This document shows positions 36,201 to 46,848 of a stretch of DNA of 64,000 nucleotides, in pieces (the first letter of the stretch is position 1; each line of letters starts with the position of its first letter). Origin of the DNA: Flavobacteriales bacterium (GTDB lineage Bacteria > Bacteroidota > Bacteroidia > Flavobacteriales_C > GCA-002722245); the NCBI GenBank assembly GCA_023251095.1, contig JAHEZL010000024.1, positions 1 to 64,000 of the forward strand. The letters run 5' to 3'. Both the position numbers and the translations under genes were made by a program. The notes below the pieces were generated by a model. That model searched no databases, had not been told where the DNA came from, and saw only the letters and a program-made list of their open reading frames with translations.

Positions 36201-36999
36201 AAAATCTAATTCTTATTTGCAGACAATTGGAAAACTGACCAATCATTTTTTTTCCATGGATCGCAGAGATGTTGATTTAAACTCTTTCAATCGTTTCGAT
36301 TTATATCAAAATAAAAACACCAAACACCTTTTAAATTTAACAGCCGAAACCTTTCTTATTTTCAATCACTTTACTTTGCAGTTTGAGCATATCAGTCCGA
36401 ATTTCTCGGAAATTTGCGGCATCAGTATTCCCGAAATGAAGGAAAAGTGTGCCGACGGACTGTCGCATCTCATGGTGCCCGAACATCTTGAATTGTACAA
36501 CAAAGAAGTTTTGCCCGAAATGTTTCGCATGTACCGCAATTACGCATTGATCGGCAAATTAAAAGACATAAAATTTTCATTCACGCTTAAAATGCAGCGC
36601 CCCGATGGCCGCGTTATCTGGACCCTGAACCACATGAGCGTCATCGAAACTTTTTTGCTAAGCATACCTCATCTTAGCGTGATGTTCGTTTCTGACATTT
36701 CACATTTTAAAAATGATGAGGTCGTTAATTTTACTGTTTTCAAAAAAGCTTCTGACGGACAGTTTAAACCCGTAAACTCAAAGAGGTTTTACAATTTTGA
36801 GAAAACAGAAAGCTTTGGTAAAAAGGAAATGACAGTGCTTCATTTGTTGGGGAGCGGACTGAACACCAAGGACATAGCCAATGAACTGTCCATCAGTGTT
36901 GAAACCGTTTACAACCACCGGAAAAGTCTTCTCAAAAAAACCGGTGCCTCCAACGTACACCATCTGATACAAATGGCCAGTATTGACGGACTTTATTAA
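36193..36999 (+). CDS. LuxR-HTH regulator with PAS domain (pair 2, second gene)
   Basis: 268 residues from ATG 36193, which overlaps the end of the previous gene by 8 nt. An upstream in-frame start at 36124 would add 23 residues inside that gene, with no paralogue match. PAS domain with LIFNHFTLQFEHISPNFSEI and a later RVIWTLNHMSVI strand; LuxR HTH at about 208-258 (FGKKEMTVLHLLGSGL, KDIANELSISVETVYNHRKS). It aligns end to end with the gene at 27571. Pairing, order and overlap are conserved between the two units, which supports joint function of the two proteins. Confidence 0.86.
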   Translation: MSKKSNSYLQTIGKLTNHFFSMDRRDVDLNSFNRFDLYQNKNTKHLLNLTAETFLIFNHFTLQFEHISPNFSEICGISIPEMKEKCADGLSHLMVPEHLELYNKEVLPEMFRMYRNYALIGKLKDIKFSFTLKMQRPDGRVIWTLNHMSVIETFLLSIPHLSVMFVSDISHFKNDEVVNFTVFKKASDGQFKPVNSKRFYNFEKTESFGKKEMTVLHLLGSGLNTKDIANELSISVETVYNHRKSLLKKTGASNVHHLIQMASIDGLY

Positions 37000-37066
37000 A
37001 GCTCTATCGTTAAAAATGCGCCATAATGGCACAAATCTTAAAAGGTTTAATTTTTGTCAAATCGGG

Positions 37067-37098
37067 TTCGTTATTCTTTATTAATTAAAGTAAATTTG
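37067..37098 (+). promoter_or_regulatory. Probable secA promoter
   Basis: TAAATTTG at 37091-37098 is an exact TAnnTTTG, 25 nt upstream of the secA ATG. The -33 position holds TTCG (37067-37070) at 20-nt spacing, a weak match. Confidence 0.45.
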
Positions 37099-37123
37099 AA
37101 CTCCTTTAAAAAAAATACGCCTC

Positions 37124-40100
37124 ATGATTAAAACAATAGAGAAAATTTTCACCGCACTTTTTGGTAAAAAATCCGATCGCGATATAAAAGAAATAATGCC
37201 TCTTGTTGAGAAAGTTAAAGAGGAATACGCCAAGCTTTCCTCCTTATCCAACGATGAACTGCGCGCAAAAACGCCCGAACTGAAAAAACGAATTGCTGAT
37301 CAGTTTGCCGAAGAAGAAAAAGAAATTCAAGCGCTTAAATCAGCATCGGATGAGCCGGGCCTGAGCGTTGAAGAAAAAGAAAGAAACTACGCGGCTATTG
37401 ATGCCCTGGTTAAAAAAATAGATGAAAAAATTGAAGTTGCTCTGTTAGAAGTTCTTCCCGAAGCCTTTGCCGTTGTTAAAGAAACTGCCCGCCGTTTCAC
37501 TGAGAACGAAGAAGTTGAAGTAACAGCAAATGATTTCGATAAAGAAGTAGCTACCAGAAAAGACAACGTTGAAATTGAAGGCGACAAAGCCATTTATTTC
37601 AACTCCTGGACCACCGGAGGAAATGAAGTTAAATGGGACATGGTCCACTACGATGTACAGCTCATTGGAGGGATAAACTTACACAGCGGGAAAATTTCGG
37701 AAATGGGTACAGGGGAAGGAAAAACCCTCGTTGCCACCTTGCCTGTTTACCTCAATGCCCTTGCAGGCAAAGGAGTTCATTTAGTAACAGTGAACGATTA
37801 CCTTGCAAAAAGAGACTGTGAATGGATGGCGCCTTTGTTTGAGTTTCATGGATTGAGCATCGACTGTATCGATAAATACGAATCACATTCCGAAGGAAGA
37901 AAAAGAGCTTACAGATGTGACATCACTTACGGAACCAACAACGAATTCGGTTTTGATTACCTGAGAGACAACATGGCTACCAGTCTGGATCAGCTAGTGC
38001 AACGCAAACACCATTTCGCCATTGTGGATGAGGTGGATTCTGTTTTGATTGACGACGCAAGAACTCCGCTCATCATCTCAGGTGCTTCCAAACAAAAACA
38101 AAACATGCAATTCAACGAACTTAAACCTTTCGTTGAAAAATTAGTAGCTGCACAAAAAGCTTATGTGACCAAAGCATTGGCCGATGCAAAAAAATTATTA
38201 ACCGAAGGAAATAAAGACGACGGTGGTGTTGCCCTTTTAAGAGCATACCGCGGTTTACCAAAAAATAAAGCCCTCATTAAATTTTTAAGTGAGCCGGGCA
38301 TCAAACAACAATTGCAAAAAACCGAAAATGCGCACATGCAGGAGCACGGTAAGCTGATGCGCGTTGCCGACTCTGAATTGTTTTTTGTGATCGACGATAA
38401 ACACAACTCCATTGAACTCACCGAAAAAGGAATTGATCACCTCGCGCAATTTGTTGAGGATCGCGACTTTTTTGTGATGACTGATCTGGGTTCAGAAGTG
38501 GCGAAAATTGAAAATTCTGCTTTAAGCGATAAAGAGAAAAGAGCTACAAAAGAAGCTTTCATCAAGGATTACGGCGTGAAAGCCGATCGTATCCATACCA
38601 TGAATCAACTCCTAAAAGCTTACACTCTTTTTGAAAAAGATACAGAATATGTGATCATTGAAAACCAAGTGAAAATCGTTGACGAACAAACCGGTCGTAT
38701 CATGGACGGCCGACGTTGGAGCGATGGATTACACCAAGCTGTTGAAGCAAAAGAAAATGTAAAAATTGAAGCTACTACACAAACGCATGCGAGCATCACG
38801 CTTCAAAATTATTTCAGAATGTACCACAAATTGTGTGGTATGACAGGTACTGCAGAAACCGAAGCGCAGGAGTTATGGGACATCTACAAACTGGATGTAA
38901 CCAGCATTCCAACCAACCGTCCGGTGACCAGAAAAGACATGCAGGACAAAGTTTACAAAACACAACGTGAAAAATACAACGCTGTGATTGAAGAAATTGT
39001 TGAAATCACAAAAGCAGGAAGACCCGTATTGGTGGGAACTACCTCCGTTGAGATTTCTGAGTTGCTAAGCAGAATGCTTCAGATGAGAGGCATCAAACAC
39101 AATATCCTCAATGCGAAACGCCATCAACAGGAAGCGCAAATTGTTAAGGAAGCCGGACAATCGGCAATGGTGACCATCGCAACAAACATGGCGGGAAGGG
39201 GAACGGATATTAAGCTTTCCGAGGAAGTACGTAACGCAGGCGGATTGGCGATTGTGGGAACAGAGCGTCATGATTCACGTAGGGTGGACAGACAGTTACG
39301 CGGACGTGCCGGCCGACAAGGTGACCCGGGAACTTCACAGTTTTTTGTTTCATTGGAAGATCAATTGATGCGTCGTTTCGGTTCCGAAAGAATTGCCCGC
39401 ATCATGGACAAAATGGGCTACAAGGAAGGCGAAGTGATTCAGGCAGGAATGATCACAACTTCTATTGAACGTGCTCAGAAAAAAGTAGAAGAAAATAATT
39501 TTGGTATCCGTAAAAGATTACTGGAATACGATAACGTAATGAATGCACAACGTGAAGTAATTTACAAAAGACGTCGCAATGCATTGAACGGTGAAAGATT
39601 AAGTGTTGATATTTCCAACCTCTTGCTAGACCTGGTGGAAAATGTGATTGAGGCTTCGCTGGGAACCAAAGATTACGAAGGCTTTAACATGGAACTCATC
39701 AGAGTTTTTGCATTGGAATCTCCTTTCACAAAAGAAGAATTCCAATCGATGAAAGGAGAAGATATGTTTGCGAAACTATCTTCACTGATTTTAAAAATGT
39801 ACGAAGAGAAAAAAGAAAGACTGCGCAACCAGGCCTGGCCGGTGATTAAAAATGTTTTTGAAACGCAGGGACAACAGTTCATCAACATCGCTATTCCTTT
39901 TTCCAATGACGGTCAGCATGTATTCCAGATTGCCGTGAATCTCAAAAAAGCTTACGAAACACAGGGAAGAGAAATTCGCTCAGCCTTTGAAAAAAATATT
40001 GTTTTATTCAACATAGATGAAGCGTGGAGAGAGCATTTGCGTGAAATGGACGACTTGCGCAACAACGTGCAAAATGCATCTATTGAACAAAAAGATCCTT

Positions 40101-40426
40101 TACTGATTTACAAATTTGAATCTTTCAACATCTTCAAACAGATGGTGAATAAAATGAATGGAGAAATAGGTTCTTTCCTTTTCAAGGCCGAAATCATGCA
40201 AAACCAGGGAGCGCAACAACCGGTGCAGGTGCGTGAAGCAGCAAGAGAAGAATTACCCGATAAAAATTTAAAAACCAGTCATCAGGACGCAGCCGAACTG
40301 GATCGTCCGCAAAAACCAAAACAAGAGCCTGCAAAAGCTGAAGTTAAGGTAGGGAGAAACGATCCTTGTCCGTGCGGAAGCGGCAAAAAATTCAAACAAT
40401 GCCATGGCAAAATGGAAGTTGCTTAA
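37124..40426 (+). CDS. secA: Preprotein translocase ATPase SecA
   Basis: 1100 residues, longer than the roughly 900 of Escherichia coli but usual for Bacteroidota. SecA drives export of signal-peptide proteins through SecYEG. Walker A is [14 protein letters not shown] (near residue 195), Walker B/DEAD-like is [20 protein letters not shown] (near 300), and the motor's arginine-finger region is [17 protein letters not shown]. The C-terminus carries the zinc-binding motif [14 protein letters not shown], preceded by a charged linker. The extra length lies mainly in an insertion after the DEAD motif (about 325-440) with a Lys/Ala-rich helical stretch. Single-gene unit with its own terminator. All T9SS cargo in this window would pass through it first. 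Confidence 0.98.
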   Translation: MIKTIEKIFTALFGKKSDRDIKEIMPLVEKVKEEYAKLSSLSNDELRAKTPELKKRIADQFAEEEKEIQALKSASDEPGLSVEEKERNYAAIDALVKKIDEKIEVALLEVLPEAFAVVKETARRFTENEEVEVTANDFDKEVATRKDNVEIEGDKAIYFNSWTTGGNEVKWDMVHYDVQLIGGINLHSGKISEMGTGEGKTLVATLPVYLNALAGKGVHLVTVNDYLAKRDCEWMAPLFEFHGLSIDCIDKYESHSEGRKRAYRCDITYGTNNEFGFDYLRDNMATSLDQLVQRKHHFAIVDEVDSVLIDDARTPLIISGASKQKQNMQFNELKPFVEKLVAAQKAYVTKALADAKKLLTEGNKDDGGVALLRAYRGLPKNKALIKFLSEPGIKQQLQKTENAHMQEHGKLMRVADSELFFVIDDKHNSIELTEKGIDHLAQFVEDRDFFVMTDLGSEVAKIENSALSDKEKRATKEAFIKDYGVKADRIHTMNQLLKAYTLFEKDTEYVIIENQVKIVDEQTGRIMDGRRWSDGLHQAVEAKENVKIEATTQTHASITLQNYFRMYHKLCGMTGTAETEAQELWDIYKLDVTSIPTNRPVTRKDMQDKVYKTQREKYNAVIEEIVEITKAGRPVLVGTTSVEISELLSRMLQMRGIKHNILNAKRHQQEAQIVKEAGQSAMVTIATNMAGRGTDIKLSEEVRNAGGLAIVGTERHDSRRVDRQLRGRAGRQGDPGTSQFFVSLEDQLMRRFGSERIARIMDKMGYKEGEVIQAGMITTSIERAQKKVEENNFGIRKRLLEYDNVMNAQREVIYKRRRNALNGERLSVDISNLLLDLVENVIEASLGTKDYEGFNMELIRVFALESPFTKEEFQSMKGEDMFAKLSSLILKMYEEKKERLRNQAWPVIKNVFETQGQQFINIAIPFSNDGQHVFQIAVNLKKAYETQGREIRSAFEKNIVLFNIDEAWREHLREMDDLRNNVQNASIEQKDPLLIYKFESFNIFKQMVNKMNGEIGSFLFKAEIMQNQGAQQPVQVREAAREELPDKNLKTSHQDAAELDRPQKPKQEPAKAEVKVGRNDPCPCGSGKKFKQCHGKMEVA

Positions 40427-40446
40427 GCATTAACAACTCATAAAAA

Positions 40447-40489
40447 CAAAAAGGAGAATAATGGTAATTCATTGTTCTCCTTTTGTTTT
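40447..40489 (+). terminator. secA terminator
   Basis: CAAAAAGGAGAA (from 40447) pairs with TTCTCCTTTTG across an imperfect inner stem (ATG/CAT), followed by TTTTA. It is 21 nt after the secA stop. Confidence 0.8.
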
Positions 40490-40568
40490 AAGCATTGTTC
40501 ACAAATTAATTCCTTTTCCTTAGCGCATATAGGTTATCTTCACCTCAATCTCCATTTAAACAGCTTAG

Positions 40569-41651
40569 ATGATAACAGATAAATACAAATTCTCTAAAGA
40601 CATCAACCCGAAATTCTTTACTACTCTGAAAGAGCGTGTGAATGCATATTTCGAGAAAAATGAAATTTCTAAATACGGAAATTTCAATATGGCAATGAAA
40701 TCGGTAGTCATGTTGTCGCTTTATTTTTTGCCTTTCATTTTAATTCTTTCAGGTATAATAACTCATCCTTTTCTCGTTATTCTTTTATGGATAGTGATGG
40801 GCTTTGGAATGGCGGGAATAGGCTTATCTATCATGCACGACGGAAATCACGGTGCTTTTTCAAAAAATAAATTCATCAATAAAATCACCGGCCTCACCGC
40901 CAATTTAGTGGGTGGAAATGCCAAGCTGTGGAAACTGCAGCACAATGTATTGCACCACACTTATACCAATGTGCACAATGCCGATGAAGATATCGACGGA
41001 CCTTCTTTCCTGAGATTTTCTCCCCACCATGAAAAAAAAGCTATTCATAAGTATCAGCATTTATATGCCTTCTTCGCTTACGGATTAATGACACTGGGCT
41101 GGGCCGGCTGGTCGGATCACAAACAAGCACTTCATTTTAAAAATAAAGGACTGATCAAATCCAATAAATTTTTAAAAGAAATCATTGTTCTCACCCTATG
41201 GAAAATATTCTATTTCGCTTACCTGATTGCCTTACCTATTTTTGTTTTTGATGTTTCGGTTTGGATGGTATTGATTGGTTTTTTCATCATGCACTTTGTG
41301 TGCGGCTTAACGCTGAGTTTAATTTTTCAGCTCGCGCATATTGTACCGATGAATGAATTTCCAACACCGAATGAAAAAGGGATGATTGAAAACAGCTGGG
41401 CCATTCATCAATTGCAAACCACCGCAAATTTTTCTCCTAAAAGCCGTTTGTTTTCTTGGTATATCGGCGGATTGAATTATCAGATTGAACATCATTTATT
41501 TGCGAATATCTGTCACGTGCATTACCGAAAAATTTCTAAAATAGTGAAGGAAACTGCACTTGAATTTGAATTGCCCTATCATTCGCAAGGGAATTTTTTT
41601 AGCGCAGTTGGCAGTCATTACACAATGCTGAAACATTTAGGAAGGGCATAA
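40569..41651 (+). CDS. Membrane fatty acid desaturase
   Basis: 360 residues. Integral-membrane di-iron desaturase with the three histidine boxes: HDGNH (about 90-94), HNVLHH (about 125-130) and QIEHH (about 303-307). The Q in the last box is typical of front-end/acyl-lipid (delta-5/6 style) desaturases. Hydrophobic pairs at about 45-85 and 205-260 provide the membrane spans. There is no fused cytochrome b5 domain, so an external electron donor is needed. Likely role: introducing double bonds into membrane lipid acyl chains. Regioselectivity cannot be told from sequence alone. Confidence 0.88.
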   Translation: MITDKYKFSKDINPKFFTTLKERVNAYFEKNEISKYGNFNMAMKSVVMLSLYFLPFILILSGIITHPFLVILLWIVMGFGMAGIGLSIMHDGNHGAFSKNKFINKITGLTANLVGGNAKLWKLQHNVLHHTYTNVHNADEDIDGPSFLRFSPHHEKKAIHKYQHLYAFFAYGLMTLGWAGWSDHKQALHFKNKGLIKSNKFLKEIIVLTLWKIFYFAYLIALPIFVFDVSVWMVLIGFFIMHFVCGLTLSLIFQLAHIVPMNEFPTPNEKGMIENSWAIHQLQTTANFSPKSRLFSWYIGGLNYQIEHHLFANICHVHYRKISKIVKETALEFELPYHSQGNFFSAVGSHYTMLKHLGRA

Positions 41652-41663
41652 ACATTATTAGTA

Positions 41664-41729
41664 CGTCATTGCAAGGAACGAAGCAATCGTATCAACCTTT
41701 ATGAGATTGCTTCGTTCCTCGCAATGACG
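41664..41729. repeat. Palindromic CGTCATTGC element
   Basis: A 25-nt left arm (41664-41688) is complementary to the right arm (41705-41729) with one mismatch; 16-nt loop. Ends CGTCATTGC match those of 10280-10391. The core GGAACGAAGCAATC differs from that copy. Confidence 0.85.
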
Positions 41730-41744
41730 CAGTTAGCCTAAAAA

Positions 41745-41780
41745 CAAAGCATCCTATGATGATTCCACCACAGGATGCTT
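41745..41780 (-). terminator. Terminator of the beta-helix T9SS gene
   Basis: AAGCATCCT (41747-41755) pairs with AGGATGCTT (41772-41780). Read on the minus strand the stem leads into TGTTTTTAGG. It is 26 nt after the stop of the gene at 41806. Confidence 0.75.
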
Positions 41781-41805
41781 CGATCCCTCTCCCCTACTTA
41801 TCCAC

Positions 41806-44799
41806 CTAGTTTTTTACAATTTTTTTAAGGTCAACCCAATTGTTTCCTTGTAGTTTTAAAACGTACATCCCTTCACTTAAGTTGCTGATATTAATTGATG
41901 AATTTTGCGTTTTAATGTTTCCTTGCATCACCAATTTTCCTTGCTGATCATAAAGTGAATAGGAATATTCTTTATCGGAAATCAGAAATACATTGTCTGT
42001 TGCAACAGTAGGATAAACTGTCACAGCAGATGTAGTCAACTGTTTCAGTCCTGTTGCTGCATCTACAATCTGACAAAGTGAAAATTCAGAAGTGCTGTTA
42101 GATGCATCGGTAGCCAGCGCACTCACATAGCCGCCAACAGATAAAGAAATAGTAAACGACTTAAAGAAACCTGCATCACCCGAGCTATTGGTAGTCACGG
42201 TTTCCGTTCCGATTAAAGTTTGTCCTTCTCCATTTCCTGATACATCGCAAGCAGAATTATAAAAATACTGCAGCTTATAAGTTGCATTTGGTTTAGAGTT
42301 AAGCGTTCCTGAAACCACGATATCATTGGCTGTTGCATAGGCTCCATCCAACTGCGGAAAATTCTGATTGTCGTTAGGGCCACTGTCGGCATCCATATTA
42401 TCATTGCTGTTAGGTGCATCATCCCAACCAATGTCAATTCCCATTTCATCGTTGTTGTATATTAAATTAGAAAGTAATGCATTTCCTTTACCAACGCCTT
42501 GTTGCAAAACAACACCATGACTTTTATTATTGGCAATCACGTTGCCCTCATTCGCATTCCAACCACCAATTGTATTATCATGACTGGCTCCCATAATAAC
42601 AATTCCTCCACAAGGATTGCCACTCACACCATTACCAATGCTGGCTGATTGCGCAGCGTCTGTTCCGATATAATTGGATTGAATGATATTGCTGTAAGCA
42701 TTGTCCATCCATATTCCTCCTTCATCAGTAGAGTTTGCTGCAATAACATTGGCGCTGATGGTATTGTCGTGAGTGCTGTCGGCCAAATTAATTCCTGCTC
42801 TTCCATTTCCCAAAGCTGTACTCCCATTTACTGCAACGCCAATATAGTTGCCAAGCACCGAATTGTGATGCGACTGCTTTCCAGCAATGGAAACGCCAAC
42901 GCTTGCTCCTCCGGAAATTAAATTTCGTTCAGCACTAGTGCTACCTCCAATGACGTTGAAATAAGAGGAATCCTGAATGTCAATTCCATAATTGGATCCT
43001 AAGGCGGCCAATGCCCCGGTTTTTTTTGATCCGATATAATTCCCTATCACAGTATTACTATCGCCTTTAATAATAGTGATGCCACCAACAATTAAATTTC
43101 GTGCTGCATTGGTAGCACCACCAACTGTAACGCCACCAGTGTGATCAATAGTTATTCCTCCCGAAGTATATTTAGTGGTTCCATCAACAGCAATGCCTAA
43201 AAAACAACCTTCCACACTATTTTGTCCTTCGCCTTTGGAATAGCCTGGTTCATAGGTAAAGAAAATGTCGCCTTGTCGAAAAGCAATTCCACGAACTCTG
43301 TTCTTAGCGCTATGAAAAGACAAAGCAGGTGCACCACCATTTCCACCGGCATATATCAACACATTAATCACCGTGTTCAATCCCTGATCAAAATTATTGG
43401 TGTTTACAGAAGAGCCGGTTTGCGTGTATCCATTGATATCAACCGGATAAAATATTTCAGGAAAGGCTGAAGTTGGAGAAATTGTTTTTAAACCAGTACC
43501 TGTGATGCCAAAATTAATGGGCAATGCAATAGTATCGTAGCCTTTATAGGTTGGTCGGGCGTTAGATTCTTCCAAGGCTGCACGAAGCGTACAGGTAGTT
43601 GCTCCCACAATTTTACAAACCCCATCACCAGGAGTTGCATCACTTTGATTTCCGATAGCATTCACCGTAAACGAACTCACAATTTTTTTTGTAAACTGCA
43701 ATTGAATTCTTAGTAAATCCCTGTCGTAAGTTCCGCTGTTCCACTTGGTGTAGTATAAGTAAGGCGTTTGACCACACTGCTCAAAATTTCGCGTGGTATC
43801 ACTATGATCAATCAATGAAGGATAATACAATCCGCCAACAGCCCATGAAGAAGGAGCTGACATGATGTATTGGCGCGGCGACCAAGTAATCAAATCTTCC
43901 GACACCGAAAAGTAAAATCCATATTGATTGGTGCTTCCGTTATAATCACCGTTGGTATAATCAACCAACATATATTTTCCTAAATAAGTATTGTAGGTTA
44001 AACTCGCGCACATTTTTCCAATTTGATCTCGTGCAACAGGAGCTAAAATTTTATCGGCTACATTGTACCCCGTTTCGGTGTATGGATTCACAAACTGAAC
44101 ATTAAATCCTGATCCATCCCAACCCCTCCAACTCTTAGGATCGCTTAAATCATTGGTGCGTATTAAGCCTGCTCCCCAATCTTGCAAACCATGTGCTTCT
44201 ATCTGAATAAACTTATAATAATATCCAGCCTTTTTTATAATGTTTGATCCACCAAAAAAACCATAAGGCGTATGTGTTGTAGGGTAAGTATCCTTATAAG
44301 GTGAAGCTGCCACTAAGTTAGAGGGGGCAGTTGTATGAGTGTAAGTTTTACCGCTATCGGCCGATGTTGCATACGTAATTGAATTGTACCAGCAATTGGT
44401 CCAGGTACCACAAGGAGTAAATTCATTGTGCACCAAGGCATGTATGTTAACACCGTCATTCGTATAGGTGGACATGATCCACTCGTTATTGTCGAAATCC
44501 GAAGCATTGGTACCGCCATGAGAAGTCATAACAGGAGTACAATCTTTCGTCAATGAAGAAAAATCACTTCCAGTCATTCTCCATGAAGTATAATGCGAAG
44601 CAATTAAATTTATTTTTCCGGAAGCATCGCGAAAAGCACGAGCCGGCACATCGGGAATATCAATGGTATTGCAATTTTGTGCCGAGTAATCAAATACGGT
44701 GGTAGCACTTCCAATGGTAGTGACTGTTCCGGGATATTCAATTTGGGCATAAAGAGAAAAAGATCCTAATGCCAATGCAGAGAGTAGCAGTTTTTTCAT
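41806..44799 (-). CDS. T9SS protein: propeller-like domain plus parallel beta-helix
   Basis: 997 residues. Signal peptide MKKLLLSALALGSFSLYAQ. Residues about 30-370 resemble a five-bladed glycosidase-like propeller (YYFSVSEDLITWSPRQYIMS, GKYMLVDYTNGDYNG), but no catalytic set can be named. A CSLREA-like start (GDGVCKIVGATTCTLRAALE, about 390-412) leads into a right-handed parallel beta-helix (about 440-790) with repeated NxIxGNxIG and GGVTVGG units. The end has a type A sorting domain (VYPTVATDNV ... NLSEGMYVLKL). Predicted cell-surface or secreted, perhaps polysaccharide-binding or degrading. The GDGxCxxxxxxCTLRAAL motif supports the CSLREA family call. Confidence 0.83.
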   Translation of the reverse strand: MKKLLLSALALGSFSLYAQIEYPGTVTTIGSATTVFDYSAQNCNTIDIPDVPARAFRDASGKINLIASHYTSWRMTGSDFSSLTKDCTPVMTSHGGTNASDFDNNEWIMSTYTNDGVNIHALVHNEFTPCGTWTNCWYNSITYATSADSGKTYTHTTAPSNLVAASPYKDTYPTTHTPYGFFGGSNIIKKAGYYYKFIQIEAHGLQDWGAGLIRTNDLSDPKSWRGWDGSGFNVQFVNPYTETGYNVADKILAPVARDQIGKMCASLTYNTYLGKYMLVDYTNGDYNGSTNQYGFYFSVSEDLITWSPRQYIMSAPSSWAVGGLYYPSLIDHSDTTRNFEQCGQTPYLYYTKWNSGTYDRDLLRIQLQFTKKIVSSFTVNAIGNQSDATPGDGVCKIVGATTCTLRAALEESNARPTYKGYDTIALPINFGITGTGLKTISPTSAFPEIFYPVDINGYTQTGSSVNTNNFDQGLNTVINVLIYAGGNGGAPALSFHSAKNRVRGIAFRQGDIFFTYEPGYSKGEGQNSVEGCFLGIAVDGTTKYTSGGITIDHTGGVTVGGATNAARNLIVGGITIIKGDSNTVIGNYIGSKKTGALAALGSNYGIDIQDSSYFNVIGGSTSAERNLISGGASVGVSIAGKQSHHNSVLGNYIGVAVNGSTALGNGRAGINLADSTHDNTISANVIAANSTDEGGIWMDNAYSNIIQSNYIGTDAAQSASIGNGVSGNPCGGIVIMGASHDNTIGGWNANEGNVIANNKSHGVVLQQGVGKGNALLSNLIYNNDEMGIDIGWDDAPNSNDNMDADSGPNDNQNFPQLDGAYATANDIVVSGTLNSKPNATYKLQYFYNSACDVSGNGEGQTLIGTETVTTNSSGDAGFFKSFTISLSVGGYVSALATDASNSTSEFSLCQIVDAATGLKQLTTSAVTVYPTVATDNVFLISDKEYSYSLYDQQGKLVMQGNIKTQNSSINISNLSEGMYVLKLQGNNWVDLKKIVKN

Positions 44800-44850
44800 T
44801 CAAAAAGAATTACGATTTGTGACAGTGATACGTGGAAACGAAAAAAGAGT

Positions 44851-45507
44851 TTACTTTTTCTTGATGAGGATCAAGTCATTACCCCCCTCAATCTCCTTAA
44901 GGACTTCCACAGCGCATGATTTTTCAAAAAAGGAAATCATTTGCTCATTTCTCCTGGTAAATTCGTTTTCAATATTTACTGTATTGAAAAGAATGGTTCC
45001 TTGTGCTGCAATTAAATTTACAAGATTCTCTAAAAATTCAGGAGAAGAAAATTTTTGAGGAGTTTCTCTATCGATGAATAAATCTACGAGGATAAAATCG
45101 TAGTTGGATTTATTTTCTTTCACAAAAGCAAAAGCATCCGCCACCACAATTTCGAGTTGAGAAAACGCATCTACTTTAAAATATTTTTTGGCGATGTCCA
45201 CTACCACCGGATCAATTTCAATGGCAGTGATTTTTCCTTCGTTTTTAAATTTCTTGCGCAAAGTTTCAATGACCGAACCTGCGCCCATTCCCAACACGAG
45301 AATATTATTAAAATTCCTGACTTTCTTTTTTCCGATATGAATGAATCCCTCTGCCAATGCACTTTGCAAAGCACCATAAGAATAATTGACGTTTTTGGTA
45401 TCAAGCATCAATTTACCCTTGTGCCAGTTCAATTCCAGCTGACCATTAATTTTTGATTGGTATACTCTTCCTTCTTTAGGAACGGAGCGCGTAAATATTT
45501 TTTTCAT
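44851..45507 (-). CDS. Spermidine-synthase-like methyltransferase-fold protein
   Basis: 218 residues. It has the Rossmann core of the spermidine synthase superfamily: ILVLGMGAGSVIETLRKKF (nucleotide motif), ITAIEIDPVVVDIAKKYF, VVADAFAFV and FILVDLFID. It is shorter than true SpeE (about 280) and lacks a clear copy of the putrescine-binding region, so it may be a methyltransferase-like relative, as in many genomes. Cytoplasmic. It stands alone between two T9SS genes on the same strand, with no evident functional link. Confidence 0.78.
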   Translation of the reverse strand: MKKIFTRSVPKEGRVYQSKINGQLELNWHKGKLMLDTKNVNYSYGALQSALAEGFIHIGKKKVRNFNNILVLGMGAGSVIETLRKKFKNEGKITAIEIDPVVVDIAKKYFKVDAFSQLEIVVADAFAFVKENKSNYDFILVDLFIDRETPQKFSSPEFLENLVNLIAAQGTILFNTVNIENEFTRRNEQMISFFEKSCAVEVLKEIEGGNDLILIKKK

Positions 45508-45533
45508 TGACGAAACAAAGGTAACAGATACTC

Positions 45534-46739
45534 TTATTGTTTCACTATTTTTTGTACGCTTGTCTCTTTACCTTGATGAATTGTAAGGAAATACAGACCG
45601 CTATTAAGATTTGCAACATCAATTTTCGTTTGTAATTGGGTTAACTGCTGTTGGAAAACAATTTGTCCTACACAATTGCTAAGACTTAACATTGTAGAAT
45701 TTTCAATGTTATTTAACCCAATAGTTACTGTTTCAGTCATTGGATTTGGAAAAAGTTTTAACTCAAAAGCACTAAGTTCAATAGAATTAATTCCCGACGA
45801 AATACTTCCTCCCGCACTAATTCCTATGTCTTCAACATCGCTAACTGGACCTGAGCCAGTAGTTAACATAAAATCATTCGTGCCGTCGCTATTCATAATT
45901 TTTATATGATGAGCAGAGGTATACAATAGCGAAGCGATTTTTCCATTAGGCAAAGTTATCGGTGAATTATCGTTGGTAAACGAGCTTTTTACCACTGTTG
46001 GTGATCCTCCTCCTGAAGCAATTTTCCAAACACGTTCTGCATCAGTTTCAGCCTCAAAATAAATATTTCCATCAGAATCATAAGTAGGCGATTTTACCTG
46101 GGACGCAGAATTCACAGTGATAGTAGAGGCTACCGTTACCAAGCCCGTTGCATTAATTCCTATTTGCTGAATGGCGGCAATAGGATAAGTGCTGTTCGCT
46201 GCTTCAAAAATTATTTTTGTTTCATCATAGGATAAATAAGGAGAAAGATAATAGCTGTAGGTATTGGCTGAAGCAGTTAATTCTACTGAAGTCCATACGT
46301 TACCTGATTTTGTAATTTTAAATATGTCCCTGTCATGCGTTCCATCTTGTACAAAAACAATTGTTTTTCCGTCATTTGAAATCTGCATGATTCCTTCGGC
46401 GTGAAAGGCATTTCCCTGACCATCTCTTGGAACTTCAAATCCTGTGAAATCAGTTTTACAAATTGTGATGGCTTCATAACCATCTATATTATCGGCAAAT
46501 CTTTCGCTTTGAAAAACATAATAATTTCCAGTGTGTGATATAGAAATTGGACCTTGATGTTTCCCCGCATAGGAAGCATGCGCATCCAAAGAATCGCTGA
46601 TTTTAGTGTATGTAACAGGCAAAGAAGTGTTCACCTTCCAATATTCCTGAACAGAATTATTCAATGCAGTAAACACAATTTGTTGAGCAAACATAGAGCT
46701 TGTACAAGTTACTAAGAACAGTAGTAATCCTTTTTTCAT
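45534..46739 (-). CDS. T9SS protein with PD40/WD40-like propeller
   Basis: 401 residues from ATG 46739, which gives the signal peptide MKKGLLLFLVTCTSSMFAQQ. Longer in-frame starts up to 46883 would run into the divergent gene. The body has TolB-like PD40 blades: ISNDGKTIVFVQDGTHDRDI, YLSYDETKIIFEAANS, SPTYDSDGNIYFEAETDAER. The C-terminus is a type A T9SS sorting domain (LFPNPMTETVT ... NLNSGLYFLTI). Predicted secreted or surface-bound, probably a protein-interaction propeller. Its promoter region is shared with the divergent gene at 46849. Confidence 0.85.
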   Translation of the reverse strand: MKKGLLLFLVTCTSSMFAQQIVFTALNNSVQEYWKVNTSLPVTYTKISDSLDAHASYAGKHQGPISISHTGNYYVFQSERFADNIDGYEAITICKTDFTGFEVPRDGQGNAFHAEGIMQISNDGKTIVFVQDGTHDRDIFKITKSGNVWTSVELTASANTYSYYLSPYLSYDETKIIFEAANSTYPIAAIQQIGINATGLVTVASTITVNSASQVKSPTYDSDGNIYFEAETDAERVWKIASGGGSPTVVKSSFTNDNSPITLPNGKIASLLYTSAHHIKIMNSDGTNDFMLTTGSGPVSDVEDIGISAGGSISSGINSIELSAFELKLFPNPMTETVTIGLNNIENSTMLSLSNCVGQIVFQQQLTQLQTKIDVANLNSGLYFLTIHQGKETSVQKIVKQ

Positions 46740-46848
46740 AATTAAAATTTTTGTCTCATTACGTTTCCATTTGCTATTTGGTTCCAAATATCTAGAACCT
46801 AAATATATATTGCTCCGTAAGACGCTCAAATTAACAGCAAAAAACACA

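Noticed and set aside
44851-45507. True spermidine synthase
   Set aside because: At 218 residues it is too short, and the putrescine-binding region cannot be found; only the superfamily fold is supported.
46771-46848. Longer start of the PKD/type B gene at a TTG at 46771
   Set aside because: It would place 26 polar residues before the signal peptide and overlap the divergent promoter region; the TTG at 46849 gives a normal signal peptide.
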